Positions 1-11,604 of a stretch of DNA of 64,000 nucleotides are shown here, one piece after another. Below the pieces are notes generated by a model. The model had not been told where the DNA came from. It did not search any database and worked only from the letters and a program-made list of their open reading frames with translations. The stretch spans positions 989,001-1,053,000 of the forward strand of contig JACEVL010000059.1 of assembly GCA_020284085.1 (NCBI GenBank). Reading direction: 5' to 3'. Source of the DNA: Aporrectodea caliginosa. Its lineage: Eukaryota; Annelida; Clitellata; Crassiclitellata; Lumbricidae. A program made the translations under genes and the position numbers. Positions within the stretch are counted from its first letter, which is position 1; each line of letters opens with the position of its first letter.

Positions 1-147
1 TACATAAAAAAGCATATAATGCCTGAAAATTACAAAAGGCGATGTATGGGTAAATGAGCCTCCATCAAATTTTTTTATAAATCAAATTCAAGTAGCGCTT
101 TATGTAATAAATCAAAAGGGCAAAAAGAACTGGAAAACAATACAAAC

Positions 148-3100
148 CTTGCCGGGATCGGAAGCATCGTAGTTCAAATGATCGATGACAGCAGTCTTCT
201 CCTCATCAAACTCGACACCGCATTCACTTGCAAAATCACGAATTGCTTCACCAATGTTGGAACTGGCAGCAACAAGCACGTTTCCACCTCCATCCACAAA
301 GTTAGTCAGAGCATTAACATCAATTGATCCCCCAAATTCTACAAAACCAACATATTCAAATGAAAACAATACACGTACAATCAAACCCTAATTTACAACA
401 TTACTTCTGATCTATTCAGATAACCTGTAACCAAACAAGTTGCACATACAAAAAGATACCTTCTTTTCACATACCCACAGTTCGTCAATTTGCACCAAAC
501 ATTAACAGCAGCACTGCTCATGTAATGTGATAAAAACTATCCTAGCTCCAGTATAATGGAATCTAACCTGGAAACTTCTACAGCCCAGAAACAGCTAAAA
601 GATGGTTTAATCCAAAATAACACAAATCTTGGCATTTTACGTACATCTTTAGGCTATTTGAGCTTATTTTGCCGGCGTCTTCGAGTTGTATGTCTATTAA
701 AATTTACTATGCTTAAATCACTATGCTTCTTTGGCAGGTTTTGGCTATTGCATTCTTGGTCTGGACGCGACCCTATGAACGGGCAGCTGGGGACTACTGA
801 CAGCCCTAGACAAACAATACAGTGAGTGAGACAGACACATTACAACAATGTAGTGCAGTTAATTACTTTCTTTGGTGCACTACCTTCTTAATCTGCCCGA
901 CATGTTTCAATGATGGCAATGGGATTGAGGCAATACAACAGCACACCATGGAAAATGGGGCAAAAGCTGCAAGTTTTCACACACTACATGAAAGCATAAC
1001 AGAGAATAAAGGAAAAAGGTTCAGACTTTGGATGACGCAGCCAAGTACCATTTCGAGGATGCTTTTGTCTATAGTATAGAATTTGCAGATTCAAATGGCA
1101 AATTCAGAAAACATGTTCAACAGCAGTCATGATGTATATCATTTCCTTTGGCCAATTCAGAAATGGATAAAACAAAAACAACATAACACGAACAGTCTGC
1201 ATAAAGGCAATAAACATAGAACAGACAAGCATGTACAGAACCGGTCACACATATTTCAGGACTTTAAGCTAAGTACTTGCAAAGCAAGCTGGTGGTAAAC
1301 TGGTGATATGATTACTTTCGAAGAAAAATATCATAAAAAAATATGCTTGAGAGCAAATACTTGTTCAGCAAGAAGTGCAGTGTCACACTGCTCTTATTTC
1401 ATCACAAATATTTTAATAGATATTAATTGCCGAGTCAAAATGTTTACATGAATGTAAGTAAATGAAGTTAACTGATAACACAAACCTTCAACAGATGGTG
1501 AAAAGATGATCACATTTTCATACAGAAACTCTCCGTATTTAACCAGCGACAGAGAAGAATCATCTGCTGTTTTGAATGTTAGGTCAAATCCACGATCTAT
1601 ATTTAAAATATAAAAGACATCAATAATGAATTGATCAATTTACCTTCAAAAAAATGCTAAATCTGTCTAAACAAGCTTCCAACTGTTATACAACACAGTG
1701 GAATGCATTAAGTGTCCAATGTAAGATGGTTCAGTGGTAAAGCCGCAGTCCCTTGTCTTCTTTCTACCTCTGGATTTCAATGTAATTGTAATTACGATGA
1801 TTTATATAGCATCTTCAGTAGCAAGCTACTTCTAGGATGCTTTACAAAGTTGCCAACTGTCAGCGCAAATTCTAATGCTCAGGATTAAATAGCAAGTACA
1901 GTTTTAAAGGTTTTTTTGAAGACAGAAAGTCTTTTGGTTTCCTGAATAGATGCAGGAAGACAGTTCAAGGCACATGGACCAGCAACCCAAAAGGCCCGAT
2001 CACCCGTTTTAGTTTTTGTTACAGGCACAAAAACACATCAGCAGACTCTGATGATCTCAGCCGTGGCCTCTTGGGATCATCTGATAGTGGCCTGATCTTG
2101 TCTCCAAGGTAGCATGGTGTGCAGTTGTTCAGACATTTATGCACCAGGATGCAGAGTTTGAATCTGATGTGCTCGCCTATTCTGAGCCACTGAAGCTCAT
2201 CTTGTATTGCGGTTGAAAGTAGTTGAACTTTTTAAATCACAATACTAGATGAGCGCCTGAAGCTGAATGATACTGTACTGAGGCAAGCCAGCAATGGCGA
2301 CATTGCCATAATCGCTTTGGCTCAGGATTAAACTTCGCACGAGATGGCAAGTCACATCCTGTGTGAGAGACCGAGAAACAGACCTCAGCTGTCTTAGGAA
2401 TTCAAAGCTGGTCCTCAGAAGCCCCGTGATGTGTGATGTCATTGATAGGCCTCTGTAAAGGAAAAGATCGAGATTGCGGACCTCGTTCTTAGACTCAACA
2501 GCAACCACAACAATTATATATATTTTGGTACTCAAAAGCTGTATATAGTTTAGTTTGCCATTTATCCACAAGTAGGAGCTATGCCACTTATAAATTATTG
2601 ATCAATTAAAGGCAAGGATTCTACTAGATACCAATCAGTGATTAAGTCTATTTTAATCCAACAGCACAAATGCTTCACTAACAAATAAATGCATATTCTA
2701 AAACACGCAATTTTTACACAGTGAATAAATAGACTGAACGCAAATCTTAACAATTTTAATTTAAGTTAATAAGAACGCACTGGCTACGGAACCGTCCGGA
2801 CGGTGCCGTAATTTCTTTTCTACGGAACCGTCCGCAAATAATCTATGGGCGATTGCACATATCTATGGCGTGTACATCCGGTTGAAATAAATATTGGCAA
2901 AAGCCTGTCACGTGAACTTGTTGTCTTCCCGTCGAATTTTTATATGGCGGACAACTTGAGGGTCGGTTAGGGCCAGGTTAGTATTCGTGTGGTCGTTTAG
3001 TGTCAAATTAGGCGTCGTGAGGGTCGGTTAGGGTCAGGGTTAGTTTCGTTAATACCTTAACTACTGCGCTATTGATGGTTCGGCTTTCACGCCATAGATA

Positions 3101-3613
3101 TGTGCAATCGCCCATAGATTATTTGCGGACGGTTCCGTAGAAAAGAAATTGCGGCACCGTCCGGACGGTTCCGTAGCCAGTGCCTAATAAGAAACCTTTG
3201 ACTCCGCCCATTCCATAAGCCACGTTTTCAGCAAACTACCGGCTATTAATCACATTGCATAACATCTTATGTTCAGACTTCACAGAACACATTTCAAATA
3301 TAAATTGTTGTAACAAAGCTAGAGATACATAACTGGGACTGGGAGCACTTTGAGCGTTTGCTTACGTTTAATAAAGAACACACTTACTTACTTTTCAAAC
3401 GTCCCTTCGACGTGGCACATGCAAAATATGATCTGCAGAAGACAACCATAAATTACCTCTCAGAGACTGGAAAAATATGGAATGAGTTTCCCGAATGGTC
3501 CAGCTGTCGAGCAAAACAAGAGTTCGCTGCAGAGCAGATGAAAGGACCATCGAAGATGAGAAGAAAATCAGAAGACACCAAACGCCATAACCAACTCTCC
3601 CGGAGGACGCCAT
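148..3613 (-). CDS. DDOST: DDOST/OST48, oligosaccharyltransferase 48-kDa subunit (5' part, gene continues off left edge)
   Basis: Three coding exons are visible: 3457-3613, 1486-1596 and 148-338, joined in frame by GT-AG introns. The product is the ER-membrane subunit of the complex that transfers the lipid-linked glycan to Asn of nascent proteins. It starts [10 protein letters not shown], followed by a hydrophobic signal-peptide stretch, then RTLVLLDSW and [11 protein letters not shown], the conserved N-terminus of mature OST48. Exon 2 encodes [10 protein letters not shown] and [18 protein letters not shown]. Exon 3 encodes [15 protein letters not shown] and [16 protein letters not shown], both hallmark segments. 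Exon 3 ends at the donor AAG|GTTTGT at 148; the remaining two thirds (luminal domain, C-terminal membrane anchor) lie left of position 1. Intron 1 (1597-3456) holds a LINE relic and a MULE-like MITE. Family assignment is very secure; boundaries are by eye. Confidence 0.95.
1780..2571 (-). mobile_element. Degenerate LINE reverse-transcriptase 3' part with 3' UTR
   Basis: Read on the minus strand, 2245-2490 encodes [18 protein letters not shown] and [13 protein letters not shown], and 1900-2240 continues with [20 protein letters not shown] and a [12 protein letters not shown] segment. These are the end of the RT domain and C-terminal region typical of L2/RTE-like non-LTR retrotransposons. Frame breaks and stops show it is dead. 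The 3' end near 1790 resembles the GCTATATAAAT terminus of such elements. It lies in DDOST intron 1. Confidence 0.75.
2776..3184. mobile_element. MULE-like foldback MITE (95-bp terminal inverted repeats, 9-bp TSD)
   Basis: The 95-bp arms at 2778-2872 and 3088-3182 are reverse complements with a single mismatch. The element is flanked on both sides by the 9-bp direct repeat TAATAAGAA (2767-2775 and 3185-3193). Long arms plus a 9-bp target duplication are the signature of Mutator-like (MULE) elements. The roughly 215-bp core has no ORF and carries a short internal repeat (GGGTCGGTTAGGG-like). Near-identity of the arms implies recent insertion into DDOST intron 1. Confidence 0.85.
3335..3398 (+). 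repeat. 3' end of a (TTAC)n-tailed SINE-like repeat
   Basis: The segment GTTTAATAAAGAACACAC followed by ACTTACTTACTT matches the 3' end of a dispersed family also seen at 12530-12612 and 58990-59110. It sits just inside DDOST intron 1, next to the first coding exon. Confidence 0.5.
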
Positions 3614-3944
3614 CTTCCCAACTGATGCTTTCCGTGTCTACGAGGTTTCCGCTTGCCAAACGAAACTCTCTCTTTAGCGGTAGAACAATTTGCAAATATT
3701 ATGTAGCAGAATACTTTACACTATAACCATTGCAAATATATATAATTGCAAATCAAAATTTTACAAAATAATACAGAAATATGCAACTAGAATGGGAACT
3801 ATATTTTGCAGAGTAGTCAATCATCAACCAATCACAGACGTCTGCGTGTGACTGGCGATTCTTGAGCGATGATTGTGCGCTACTCCATTACTTTGCCACA
3901 GCTGCTGCTTTAACCTAGTGAGCAAGTAAGTAGAAGAATGTAAA

Positions 3945-4080
3945 TTGTATGTAATAATAATAAATAATAATATCTTTTCTTTAATAAGCGTCTGACAAAC
4001 GCACTGCGCTGTACATTTACATGTTATGCAATTTAAATCTTAACTACTAACAGAACAGACAGCCTGCAACACAACGGCGC
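3945..4080 (-). repeat. Interspersed repeat with (ATT)n tail, copy 1
   Basis: In reverse complement this reads AACAGAC-type 5' sequence, then ACATGTAAATGTACAGCGCA, GTGCGTTTGTCAG, CTTTAATAAAG-like, then an (ATT)n tail. The same sequence recurs at 47015-47142 in inverted orientation relative to plus. The microsatellite tail after an AATAAAG motif suggests the 3' end of a LINE or SINE. Confidence 0.6.
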
Positions 4081-4143
4081 TAATAGCAGCCTACAAAGCA
4101 TATCCGCCCAACGGGGGCTCGAATGTAAGTTTGTGATCTGTGA

Positions 4144-4390
4144 GACTGTGAAACTTCTACAGCGCCCACAAAAGCGAAGTCGTGGGAACCAGCTTATTCA
4201 CAGTATGTCAATTTTTATTATTATTAAATCGTCACTTCTATGGAACAGGTGCCTACGTAGGTCTCGATTTGAGACTGAACTTAACATTCGCAGAGTAATT
4301 TATAATAATATAATAATCGTAATCGTAAACTCGAAACTTCTACAGACCCACAAAAGCGAAGTCGCCTGAACCAGCTTATTCACAGGCGCT
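4144..4390 (+). repeat. Local direct duplication, about 187-bp period
   Basis: The segment around 4148-4202 (GAAACTTCTACAG, CCCACAAAAGCGAAGTCG, GAACCAGCTTATTCACAG) is repeated at about 4333-4386 with a few substitutions. A partial relative (AGCTTATTCACCGGCACT) occurs at about 51227. It is probably a repeat-derived minisatellite. Confidence 0.6.
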
Positions 4391-4420
4391 CAATCAAAAT
4401 AAAATCGATAGGCATAAGGG

Positions 4421-4563
4421 CAGTAGTGTAGTCCTAAAAAATGAAGTGGGGGAACGCCTGCATATTGAAGTAAGCAAAAAGTGCAATCTTGCAAGAATTT
4501 TGCATAGTGTGAGAAAAAAGTGGGGGAATGGCGTTCCCCCACGTTCCCCCCACTACACCACTG
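4421..4563. mobile_element. Short hAT-type MITE with 8-bp TSD
   Basis: The 143-bp element begins CAGTAGTGTAGTCC and ends with the complement of CAGTGGTGTAGTGG. It is flanked by a perfect 8-bp direct repeat CATAAGGG (4413-4420 and 4564-4571). CAG ends and an 8-bp target duplication define hAT elements. The interior repeats the GTGGGGGAA motif and has no ORF. Confidence 0.85.
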
Positions 4564-5395
4564 CATAAGGGTCAAAATCCAGAGAGTCAGGCAGGTGCTA
4601 ATAAATAATCATATTCTTTGTTATTTAAAACCGACAAACGCAATATGACTACAATTCAGTATGAACAGATGATCACAAGTTATTGCTGTTACAGGAGTCG
4701 AATTTAACTATATACAGCAGCCATGCAAGGCGCCCATCACATCCTCTCATTTTACAAACACGCCATCTCTCGAATGATAGGCTGAGTAAAACCATTGGTC
4801 TGTGAGTACAGGGTGACCTATACCTAGGTCCATATATACGGCTCTGCCTAGGTCTAGGCCGTTTCGTTATACTGTGGTGTTTCTACAGAATCCGTGTGTT
4901 ATGCTGAACAGCAGCTGATTCTCCGAGTGCATTCTATATCGACACCAGATGCACACCGAGTATACTCCCAGTGCTATATGAACGACTAACGAACTCGGTG
5001 CTAATATATTATCTCAAGTTCTAAACGTCTCCGTGTGCATGCTGACTCTCCGTGCGTACCCTGAGCAGTCGTGGTGTGCGCCTATAGCATCCCTATACCG
5101 GGATTATTATGCTAACGGTGGTCACCTGCTGCAGCAGTCGACGGCGAGGAAGCGGATGGTGGCGGTTGATGAAGAAGTTGCCGAGGCTCGATAATTTTAA
5201 TTTTAGCAAACGCTAAATAATTTGGGTAGACTTTCGTGGTTTCTTAGGGTGCTGAATTGTTGCACGAGATAATTTTCGGCGAGTGAAGCTTTGGGATAGC
5301 GATCAGACATTCAACGGGAAGATTCTTGATCGAACCGCCGAAGCCTTTGACCTTGAGAATTTTTCAAGTTCACCGGTGAACCATCCGTCTTCACG

Positions 5396-7135
5396 ATGCT
5401 GTCTGGAAAGGTTGGTAGAACCAGCTCCGGAATCACGATCGGAGGAGCTGGAGGAGGAGGAGGTGGTGCGATGCTGAGTGTGCCCAGCTGGACGAGTGGA
5501 ACGACCTTCGTGACCGAGGGATCGTACCATCAGCAGCTGGTCTCGGCCTTCGCAGGAACCCATCTGGAGTCGCTCTGTGAACTGGACATCGACTCTGAGC
5601 CCAATGTCCAGCGCAATTCCGGAATCATCTGTACGATCGGACCCGCTTGCAGATCAGTCCCAATGCTTGAGAAGATGATTGCAGCTGGCCTTGACATTGC
5701 CCGGATGAACTTCTCTCATGGATCGCACGAGTACCACAAAGAGACGATCCTCAATGTACGGGCAGCCGCCGCCAACAGCTCTCGACCGATTGCCATAGCA
5801 TTGGACACAAAAGGACCAGAAATCCGAACCGGGGACATGAAGGCCGGGGTGAATGCTGAAGTGGATCTGGTCGCAGGAAATGAAATCACTGTCACCATCA
5901 ATGATGACTACAAGCTGATCTGTGACGAGCACTTTCTCTGGGTTGACTACAAGAACATAATAAAAGTTGTGGATGTCGGAAAGAACATCTATGTTGATGA
6001 TGGCCTCATCTCTCTTATTGTGAAGCAAAAAGGCCCTGATTTCCTGATATGCACAATTGAAAATGGAGGGAAGATAAGCAGCAAGAAGGGCTGTAACTTG
6101 CCCGGAACCCCAGTTGACTTGCCAGCCGTGTCAGAGCGAGACAAGTTGGACCTGAGATTTGGAGTGGAAATGGGAGTCGATATGATCTTTGCTTCATTTA
6201 TTCGAAGTGGCGAAGGAATCAAAGTGATACGGGAAGTCCTGGGAGAAGAAGGACAAAACATCAAGATCATTGCCAAGATCGAGAACCACGAGGGTGTGAA
6301 GAGATTCGATGAGATCCTTGAGGCTGCTGATGGTATCATGGTTGCTCGTGGGGATCTCGGCATAGAAATCCCGACCGAGAAGGTGTTCCTTGCTCAGAAG
6401 ATGATAATTGGTCGCTGCAACCGAGCAGGAAAGCCATGTATCTGTGCCACTCAGATGCTCGAGAGCATGATCAAGAAACCGCGTCCGACTCGTGCCGAGA
6501 GCAGTGATGTTGCCAATGCCATTCTTGATGGCGCCGACTGTGTGATGCTGTCGGGTGAGACGGCCAAGGGCAGTTATCCTCTGCAGGCTGTTGAGACGAT
6601 GCATAAGATTGCCAAAGAGGCCGAGTCAGCCATCTACCACAAGCAGCTCTTTGAAGAACTTCGACTTCTCACTCCACGCCCCACTGACATCACCCATACA
6701 ACAGCCCTGGCTGCTGTGGAGGCCGCGGTCAACTGCTTGGCTGTGGCAATCATCACCATCACGACCACCGGCCGCTCGGCTCAGCTGATGTCTGCCTATC
6801 GTCCTCGCTGTCCTATCTTTGCAGTGACCCGTAATGCGCAGACGGCTCGTCAGCTGCACCTGCACAGGAGCGTCTACCCTCTGCACTACAAGGAACCTCA
6901 TCATGCCGACTGGACGGAGGACATGGACAATCGTATCAGCTTTGCCATCGATGCCGGATTTGAGCGGGGCGTGATGAAAGTGGGTGCACCGATCGTCATA
7001 GTAACGGGATGGAGGGCCGGAAGCGGTTATACAAACACCATCCGCGTCATCACGATCACCGAGAGGAGCAAGAAGATTGCCATTGTCGCACCGCCAGCAG
7101 AGGGCACACAGGCACCAGATGCCAAATTCTTCTAA
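5396..7135 (+). CDS. PK: Pyruvate kinase, intronless
   Basis: The enzyme transfers phosphate from phosphoenolpyruvate to ADP in the last step of glycolysis. The 579-codon single-exon ORF contains IICTIGPA (77-84), [10 protein letters not shown] (105-114), [12 protein letters not shown] (135-146), the active-site signature [12 protein letters not shown] with the catalytic Lys at 294, the Mg/PEP motif [12 protein letters not shown] (315-326) and [17 protein letters not shown] (352-368). TTTGRSAQ (457-464) and [12 protein letters not shown] (537-548) match the fructose-1,6-bisphosphate site and resemble liver-type PK more than muscle PKM1. The first Met gives a Gly-rich N-terminus; Met26 (5471) fits the usual family length better, and both have a purine at -3. 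About 25 residues after TNTIR extend beyond vertebrate PK. All catalytic motifs are intact, so it is probably functional despite lacking introns. Confidence 0.97.
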   Translation: MLSGKVGRTSSGITIGGAGGGGGGAMLSVPSWTSGTTFVTEGSYHQQLVSAFAGTHLESLCELDIDSEPNVQRNSGIICTIGPACRSVPMLEKMIAAGLDIARMNFSHGSHEYHKETILNVRAAAANSSRPIAIALDTKGPEIRTGDMKAGVNAEVDLVAGNEITVTINDDYKLICDEHFLWVDYKNIIKVVDVGKNIYVDDGLISLIVKQKGPDFLICTIENGGKISSKKGCNLPGTPVDLPAVSERDKLDLRFGVEMGVDMIFASFIRSGEGIKVIREVLGEEGQNIKIIAKIENHEGVKRFDEILEAADGIMVARGDLGIEIPTEKVFLAQKMIIGRCNRAGKPCICATQMLESMIKKPRPTRAESSDVANAILDGADCVMLSGETAKGSYPLQAVETMHKIAKEAESAIYHKQLFEELRLLTPRPTDITHTTALAAVEAAVNCLAVAIITITTTGRSAQLMSAYRPRCPIFAVTRNAQTARQLHLHRSVYPLHYKEPHHADWTEDMDNRISFAIDAGFERGVMKVGAPIVIVTGWRAGSGYTNTIRVITITERSKKIAIVAPPAEGTQAPDAKFF

Positions 7136-7334
7136 GAATGGAGAACGGCACTGTGAGAAATCCTGGAAGGTGACTCATTATGATGACCTTTTCGACCTTT
7201 GTTATGGTCTGCATATCATGTCACTTGTGGCCTTTAAACTTAACTTTCAGTTTTACAACCTTCCTAGGCATGTAGAAAGTCATATGCATTTATGACCCTT
7301 ATAATGACCTGGAGACATGTTTACAATCCCCCCA

Positions 7335-7733
7335 ATAAGCTACTTCAGCATTACCAGGGTGCATGCGCAGACAGTTTACTTTTACTTCCGGTGATAGGTC
7401 ACCGTTCATAAACAAACTGAATGGTGCCAGTAGCGATGTTGCTATGATCTACTTTGACGCAAATATTGGAAGATATTTGATTGCCACGAGTTCATGTTTA
7501 ACTCGATGAAGTTGTCTTGTGGCATCTTTCTGTTATAAATTTCTTAAAATCATCTACATTCCATCGATTAAAGTCGTCCACTTTGAACGATTCGTCTAAG
7601 CTATCTGCCATGTTTCGCTTTGTTTATGAATGGAGAACACTGACATCTTACATTTAATATATGATGTCTATGGCGGGGAACTATCACCTTTCCCGTCATG
7701 CCTTGCGGGAAAAATAATGCTGAAGTAGCTTAT
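7335..7733. mobile_element. TA-flanked palindromic MITE (Tc1/mariner-like)
   Basis: Perfect 19-bp inverted termini ATAAGCTACTTCAGCATTA lie at 7335-7353 and 7715-7733. Inside, TTCATAAACAAA near 7400 is mirrored by TTTGTTTATGAA near 7620. A TA dinucleotide at each end is consistent with a TA target site. There is no ORF. It lies 200 bp after the pyruvate kinase stop and may be within its 3' UTR. Confidence 0.75.
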
Positions 7734-10700
7734 AGTCTTTACCTGATAATCATAGATTCTCTAGCTTTTTATATGCTGCATTGAATTTGTTTTCTGATCT
7801 GCATTTGTTAAGGAATGTAATCTCATGCAAAACCATTTTGGTTATGATTAGTTAGTCCTGCAACAGAACAGCTTCTTGCTGAACACAGACTCACTGAAAT
7901 CTACAATAACATTAACTTTAGAATGCCAGTTACAAAAATTGAAGTACATGCAAGACTAGTAAGCTAACTCATTGATTGAGCACTGTAGCAAGAATTATTA
8001 ATAGGGAACTCTGTGGAAGTGACTAAAATGATATAAGTCTATGATGTTGACATCTTATGGTACATGCTGGTGATACCTAATGTCTGTTCTTGCAACTGCT
8101 GAGTATACAATACAACTGCCTTTGATATCACCCTTCTTCTAAGGTGGCCCCAAGCTCAGAAGTGCACACGCCTCAGCGGCGCAGAAGCAATTGTATTGCA
8201 GAGCAACTGTACGCGAAGGACTTGCTCAAGGTCCGTACAGTTAAACCACCCCGCTGTAACCGGACGAGGGTTGAACCCGTACTGTTGGCGTTACAGGTCA
8301 ACCGCTCTAACCAGTCGGCCACCGTGCCACACAGTCTGTCATTAAGCACAATGGTAGCAAATGTATGTCAATCAATATATAAATATGTTGAAACCAGAGA
8401 CTACCATTGTTGTTACTTCCACAGTAATGAATATCTGATGAACATCATTATCAAATCAACTTCTGATTTACTGCATGAATGAAATTGAATATTATTTACT
8501 TGCAAAATGGCAGCAAATGCTAATTATTGCTTCTGAATAATTTGTGTGTTTTCAGTTAGAAAGTCATCCACCAGACGTTTGAAAGTGATTCGCATTTGAT
8601 CCAAGTATTGGCATTATGATAGTATGCTTCTCCTGCCCATGACACCTGAAAGTTTGTGAGTTATATAAATCAAATAATTCAGTCTATTCTGTGTCCGTTA
8701 GTATTACTTCTCATACACGTGTTTATAAGTCAAGCAGTTGTTTTGTAGGTAATCTTTCCCCGTGATATTTAGATTGTTGTACTGTGAAGGAAGTAGAAAC
8801 CTAGAATATTTTCTTTAAAATATTTATCTGTTGCTGCAAGTGCAAACAGTTCACTTGAATACAAACAATTCTTTCCTAGTCAAGTTTGATGTTTGCTTCA
8901 CTGTGAAAACTGCTGATATAGTCCAACGTTCTTGTAATTGCAAAAGCACATTTATATGATTCGTTTCAGTTTCAGCATCTGATCCACCATCCATTCCACA
9001 GAAATGTACACTATAGTTTCATGACAGTTCTGTACAGATTTTCCTTATACTGTTAACATTTGTTTTATACACCGAGAAAATTAAGCAAACATCATACAAA
9101 AAGATCTTGAGCATGACAATAATTTAAAGTAGATTGCATACAGAACATCAGCACCTGAAAATAGATTTTGTTGTGATGTGTTACTTCCAATAGTTTAGGT
9201 TTTCTTCACAGACAGAAGACCGGTAAAATGATGAGACATGTTTGCTTTGTATATTATGTAAAGCAAGTTTTGATCAGTTGTAATTCAGCTTAGTGAAGAA
9301 TTGAAGTGGCCCTTTGCTGGTAAATTTAGCAGCTGTTCATGTTGCAGGTATGGAGGCTTTTGATGTGAACCAGTTTACACTGAATATTAGGAAATGTAGA
9401 GCTGCAGTATAAGTAATCGCAATTGCAATAGTAATAGTAATTGCAAGTTGATTAGTTGAAAAATCTACAGAAAGCACAGATGTCTGTCATGCTCCAGTAT
9501 AAATTTCTTTGGTTTAGTTTAAGTGTTTCGGCATTTTAACTGGTTTACCTATGGTCAGACCAGTCACACCTTGGGACTCATTCTTTGTGTCACTCTTTGG
9601 TAATTCATGTTTAACCATGTGGGTAAGTAAATGGAGGGAAATCTCTTTGTTGTTTTGTAGTTTTTTAATTGTAGACCCCATTCCTTGTTCCCTTCACATG
9701 TTCATTTCTGATGTATAATGGATTGTTTATTTATTGACATCTGCGGTTAAACTTACCTTTGTAGTTGTTGTGTAAGCATATTGCTGTATATATAAATTAT
9801 GGTATACTAAATATTTCTTTCTTTATTTAATACAAATCTCATGTATTTATAACTGTTTGCCAAGTATTTAAATATGTGATTTGCCATTGCAGCACTTTAC
9901 AGTTGTCTTGCTCAGTGAAACTAAACTATTCCAGCAAGATAGTATTTCTAGTACATAGTTTTGGTTTTATTACAAACCAGAACTCGTGCTGATTTTAGTT
10001 GACAGCACTTGTATGCACAAATGCAAGTTATCAAATCTGTTTAGTAGTTTGTCGATTAGATATTGTGCAACCGCAGAAACACGAACTGTTGTTTACCAAC
10101 ACGTAATATTTTTATGATTTCTAATTAACTGACCGATACATTTTGTGATGGATTGATATTCTTCCTGTTTTGTTTTTATGCTTCACTGTTGTTCCCAGCT
10201 AAATGTTGTTCCAGCATTAAAGGTTTAAACTGTGTTTGGTTTGGTTGCTCTTTCAAAAATGCTGAATAACAAAAGAATAAAGTTAGTTCATTGCAGCAAG
10301 TAGACAATGCATTGTAACATAATAATGACAATTTAACTAGCCTCATAGTGAACTACTTTTCGTGTGCTGAACAATTACAATATCAGTGCAAGTGCTAAAT
10401 GTTCACAAAAGACTTCCAATAATATTGTTCCTTGAAAGAGTGAGCACTCGATGACCTCAGTGCACTGTCGGTGACATCAGGTGCAATGGTAAAAGTGGTT
10501 TATTAGAAATGCAGTACTTATGTGTATTGCTACTCTGATTTCTTTCATGCAGCTCAACGGACAGTATAGAATTTTAGCTACCCAGTACATACCATTCCAA
10601 ATGTGCAGAATAACAGCAAAAATAAATACCAGGTACTTGCAAATAAAAATATATACTTAGATACGTTCCAACACAAGTATATAACTGGTATATTTTCCTG

Positions 10701-11604
10701 TCTTCTTTAACAGCTTGAGAAATTGTTCAGGTGCTGTACTTTCATACAAAGGTATGAATTGTGAGAATGGTTGTGTAACATGACACTGGTGTAAGTGGTT
10801 AAAGTGAGCAGTGGGAACTCCAAATAAGAATTCTATTGGAACGCGTGCATTACCCCCACTGCATTGTAAGCATTGGGAACACAGGCTAAGAATTTCCGTT
10901 CCAACCCACTTCAAATGCTGCTGGTAATGTGGTTATAGGTAGCCATATCTGAGAGCAATTGCAAATAGAGTCTCAGACAGAAAGCTAGCAAACCACTTGA
11001 TCACAAAGTTTAGATCAGAAAATGAACTAACAGTGTGTTAAAAATAAACTTTTCCATTATATTTCCTCTTTTTATGCAGTGTTCAATAACATAAACCAGA
11101 TTTCACAGTACACTAAAAGACATACGGTACTTCATTTTAAAATTCTTATGAGTAATCTACAACTTCATCATGAAATTTTTGATCAAAGAAGTCATATTAA
11201 TGCCTTAGAACATCAATAAATCTTGATGTATCTTGACGAAAGTTTGCTCATGAAGTTCGTGCAAACTGAATTGGTGGACAGAGTGGGGCAAGCAGAAACT
11301 TAAAATGTCCAGATGGAAGAACACTTAGATTTATGATAAGAACCTTTTAAACTGTCATGTGGTCTTGATATTATCATTAACCATTGGCTGAAGATATCTG
11401 TGGTCCATCACAACAAACAATTTATAACAGTAAAGCAGTTCTGGAACTCTATAAAGTATCAGTGAGTAAAAACCTGCCAGAACATAGTTCATATTTCAAA
11501 CAAAGCTGTTAAGTCACTTAAATTGTTCAATCTTTAATCAAGAATGCTTGCAGTTATGGGAAAATTAACTACGTTGTTGCTAGCTGAAGATGAATCCGTT
11601 GATT
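7734..11604. other. Intergenic region between convergent pyruvate kinase and ubiquilin
   Basis: Apart from the SINE at 8141-8340, I find no coding exon or recognisable element here. A possible polyadenylation signal on the plus strand is AATAAA at about 10272. For ubiquilin, an ATTAAA on the minus strand at 11533-11538 lies about 67 nt past its stop codon. The sequence is AT-rich and otherwise featureless. Confidence 0.5.
8141..8340 (-). mobile_element. tRNA-derived SINE
   Basis: On the minus strand the 5' end reads GGCACGGTGGCCGACTGGTT, giving an A-box-like TGGCCGACTGG, followed about 45 nt later by the B-box GGGTTCAACCC. Downstream lies CCTTGAGCAAGTCCTT, shared with copies at 39836-39955, 42060-42200 and 26255-26340. 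No CCA-adjacent acceptor stem is seen, so this is a SINE head and not a tRNA gene. Confidence 0.7.

Larger units (their letters stand above)
3614..5395. other. Intergenic region between divergent DDOST and pyruvate kinase
   Basis: This 1.8-kb stretch separates the start codons of two head-to-head genes and must contain both promoters and 5' UTRs. I see no clear TATA box. It holds an (AAT)n-tailed repeat (about 3945-4080), a locally duplicated 55-bp segment (4144-4204 and 4333-4386) and a hAT-type MITE (4421-4563). Nothing coding is evident. Confidence 0.6.

Noticed and set aside
2935..3055. Telomere-like TTAGGG motifs
   Set aside because: Only scattered GGGTCGGTTAGGG and AGGGTTAG units inside the MULE-like element, not a tandem telomeric array.
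6194..6604. 136-codon minus-strand ORF across pyruvate kinase
   Set aside because: Shadow frame of a strongly conserved coding sequence.
8270..8340. Possible minus-strand tRNA gene
   Set aside because: Same reason: the tRNA-like part is followed by a shared SINE body present in other copies.
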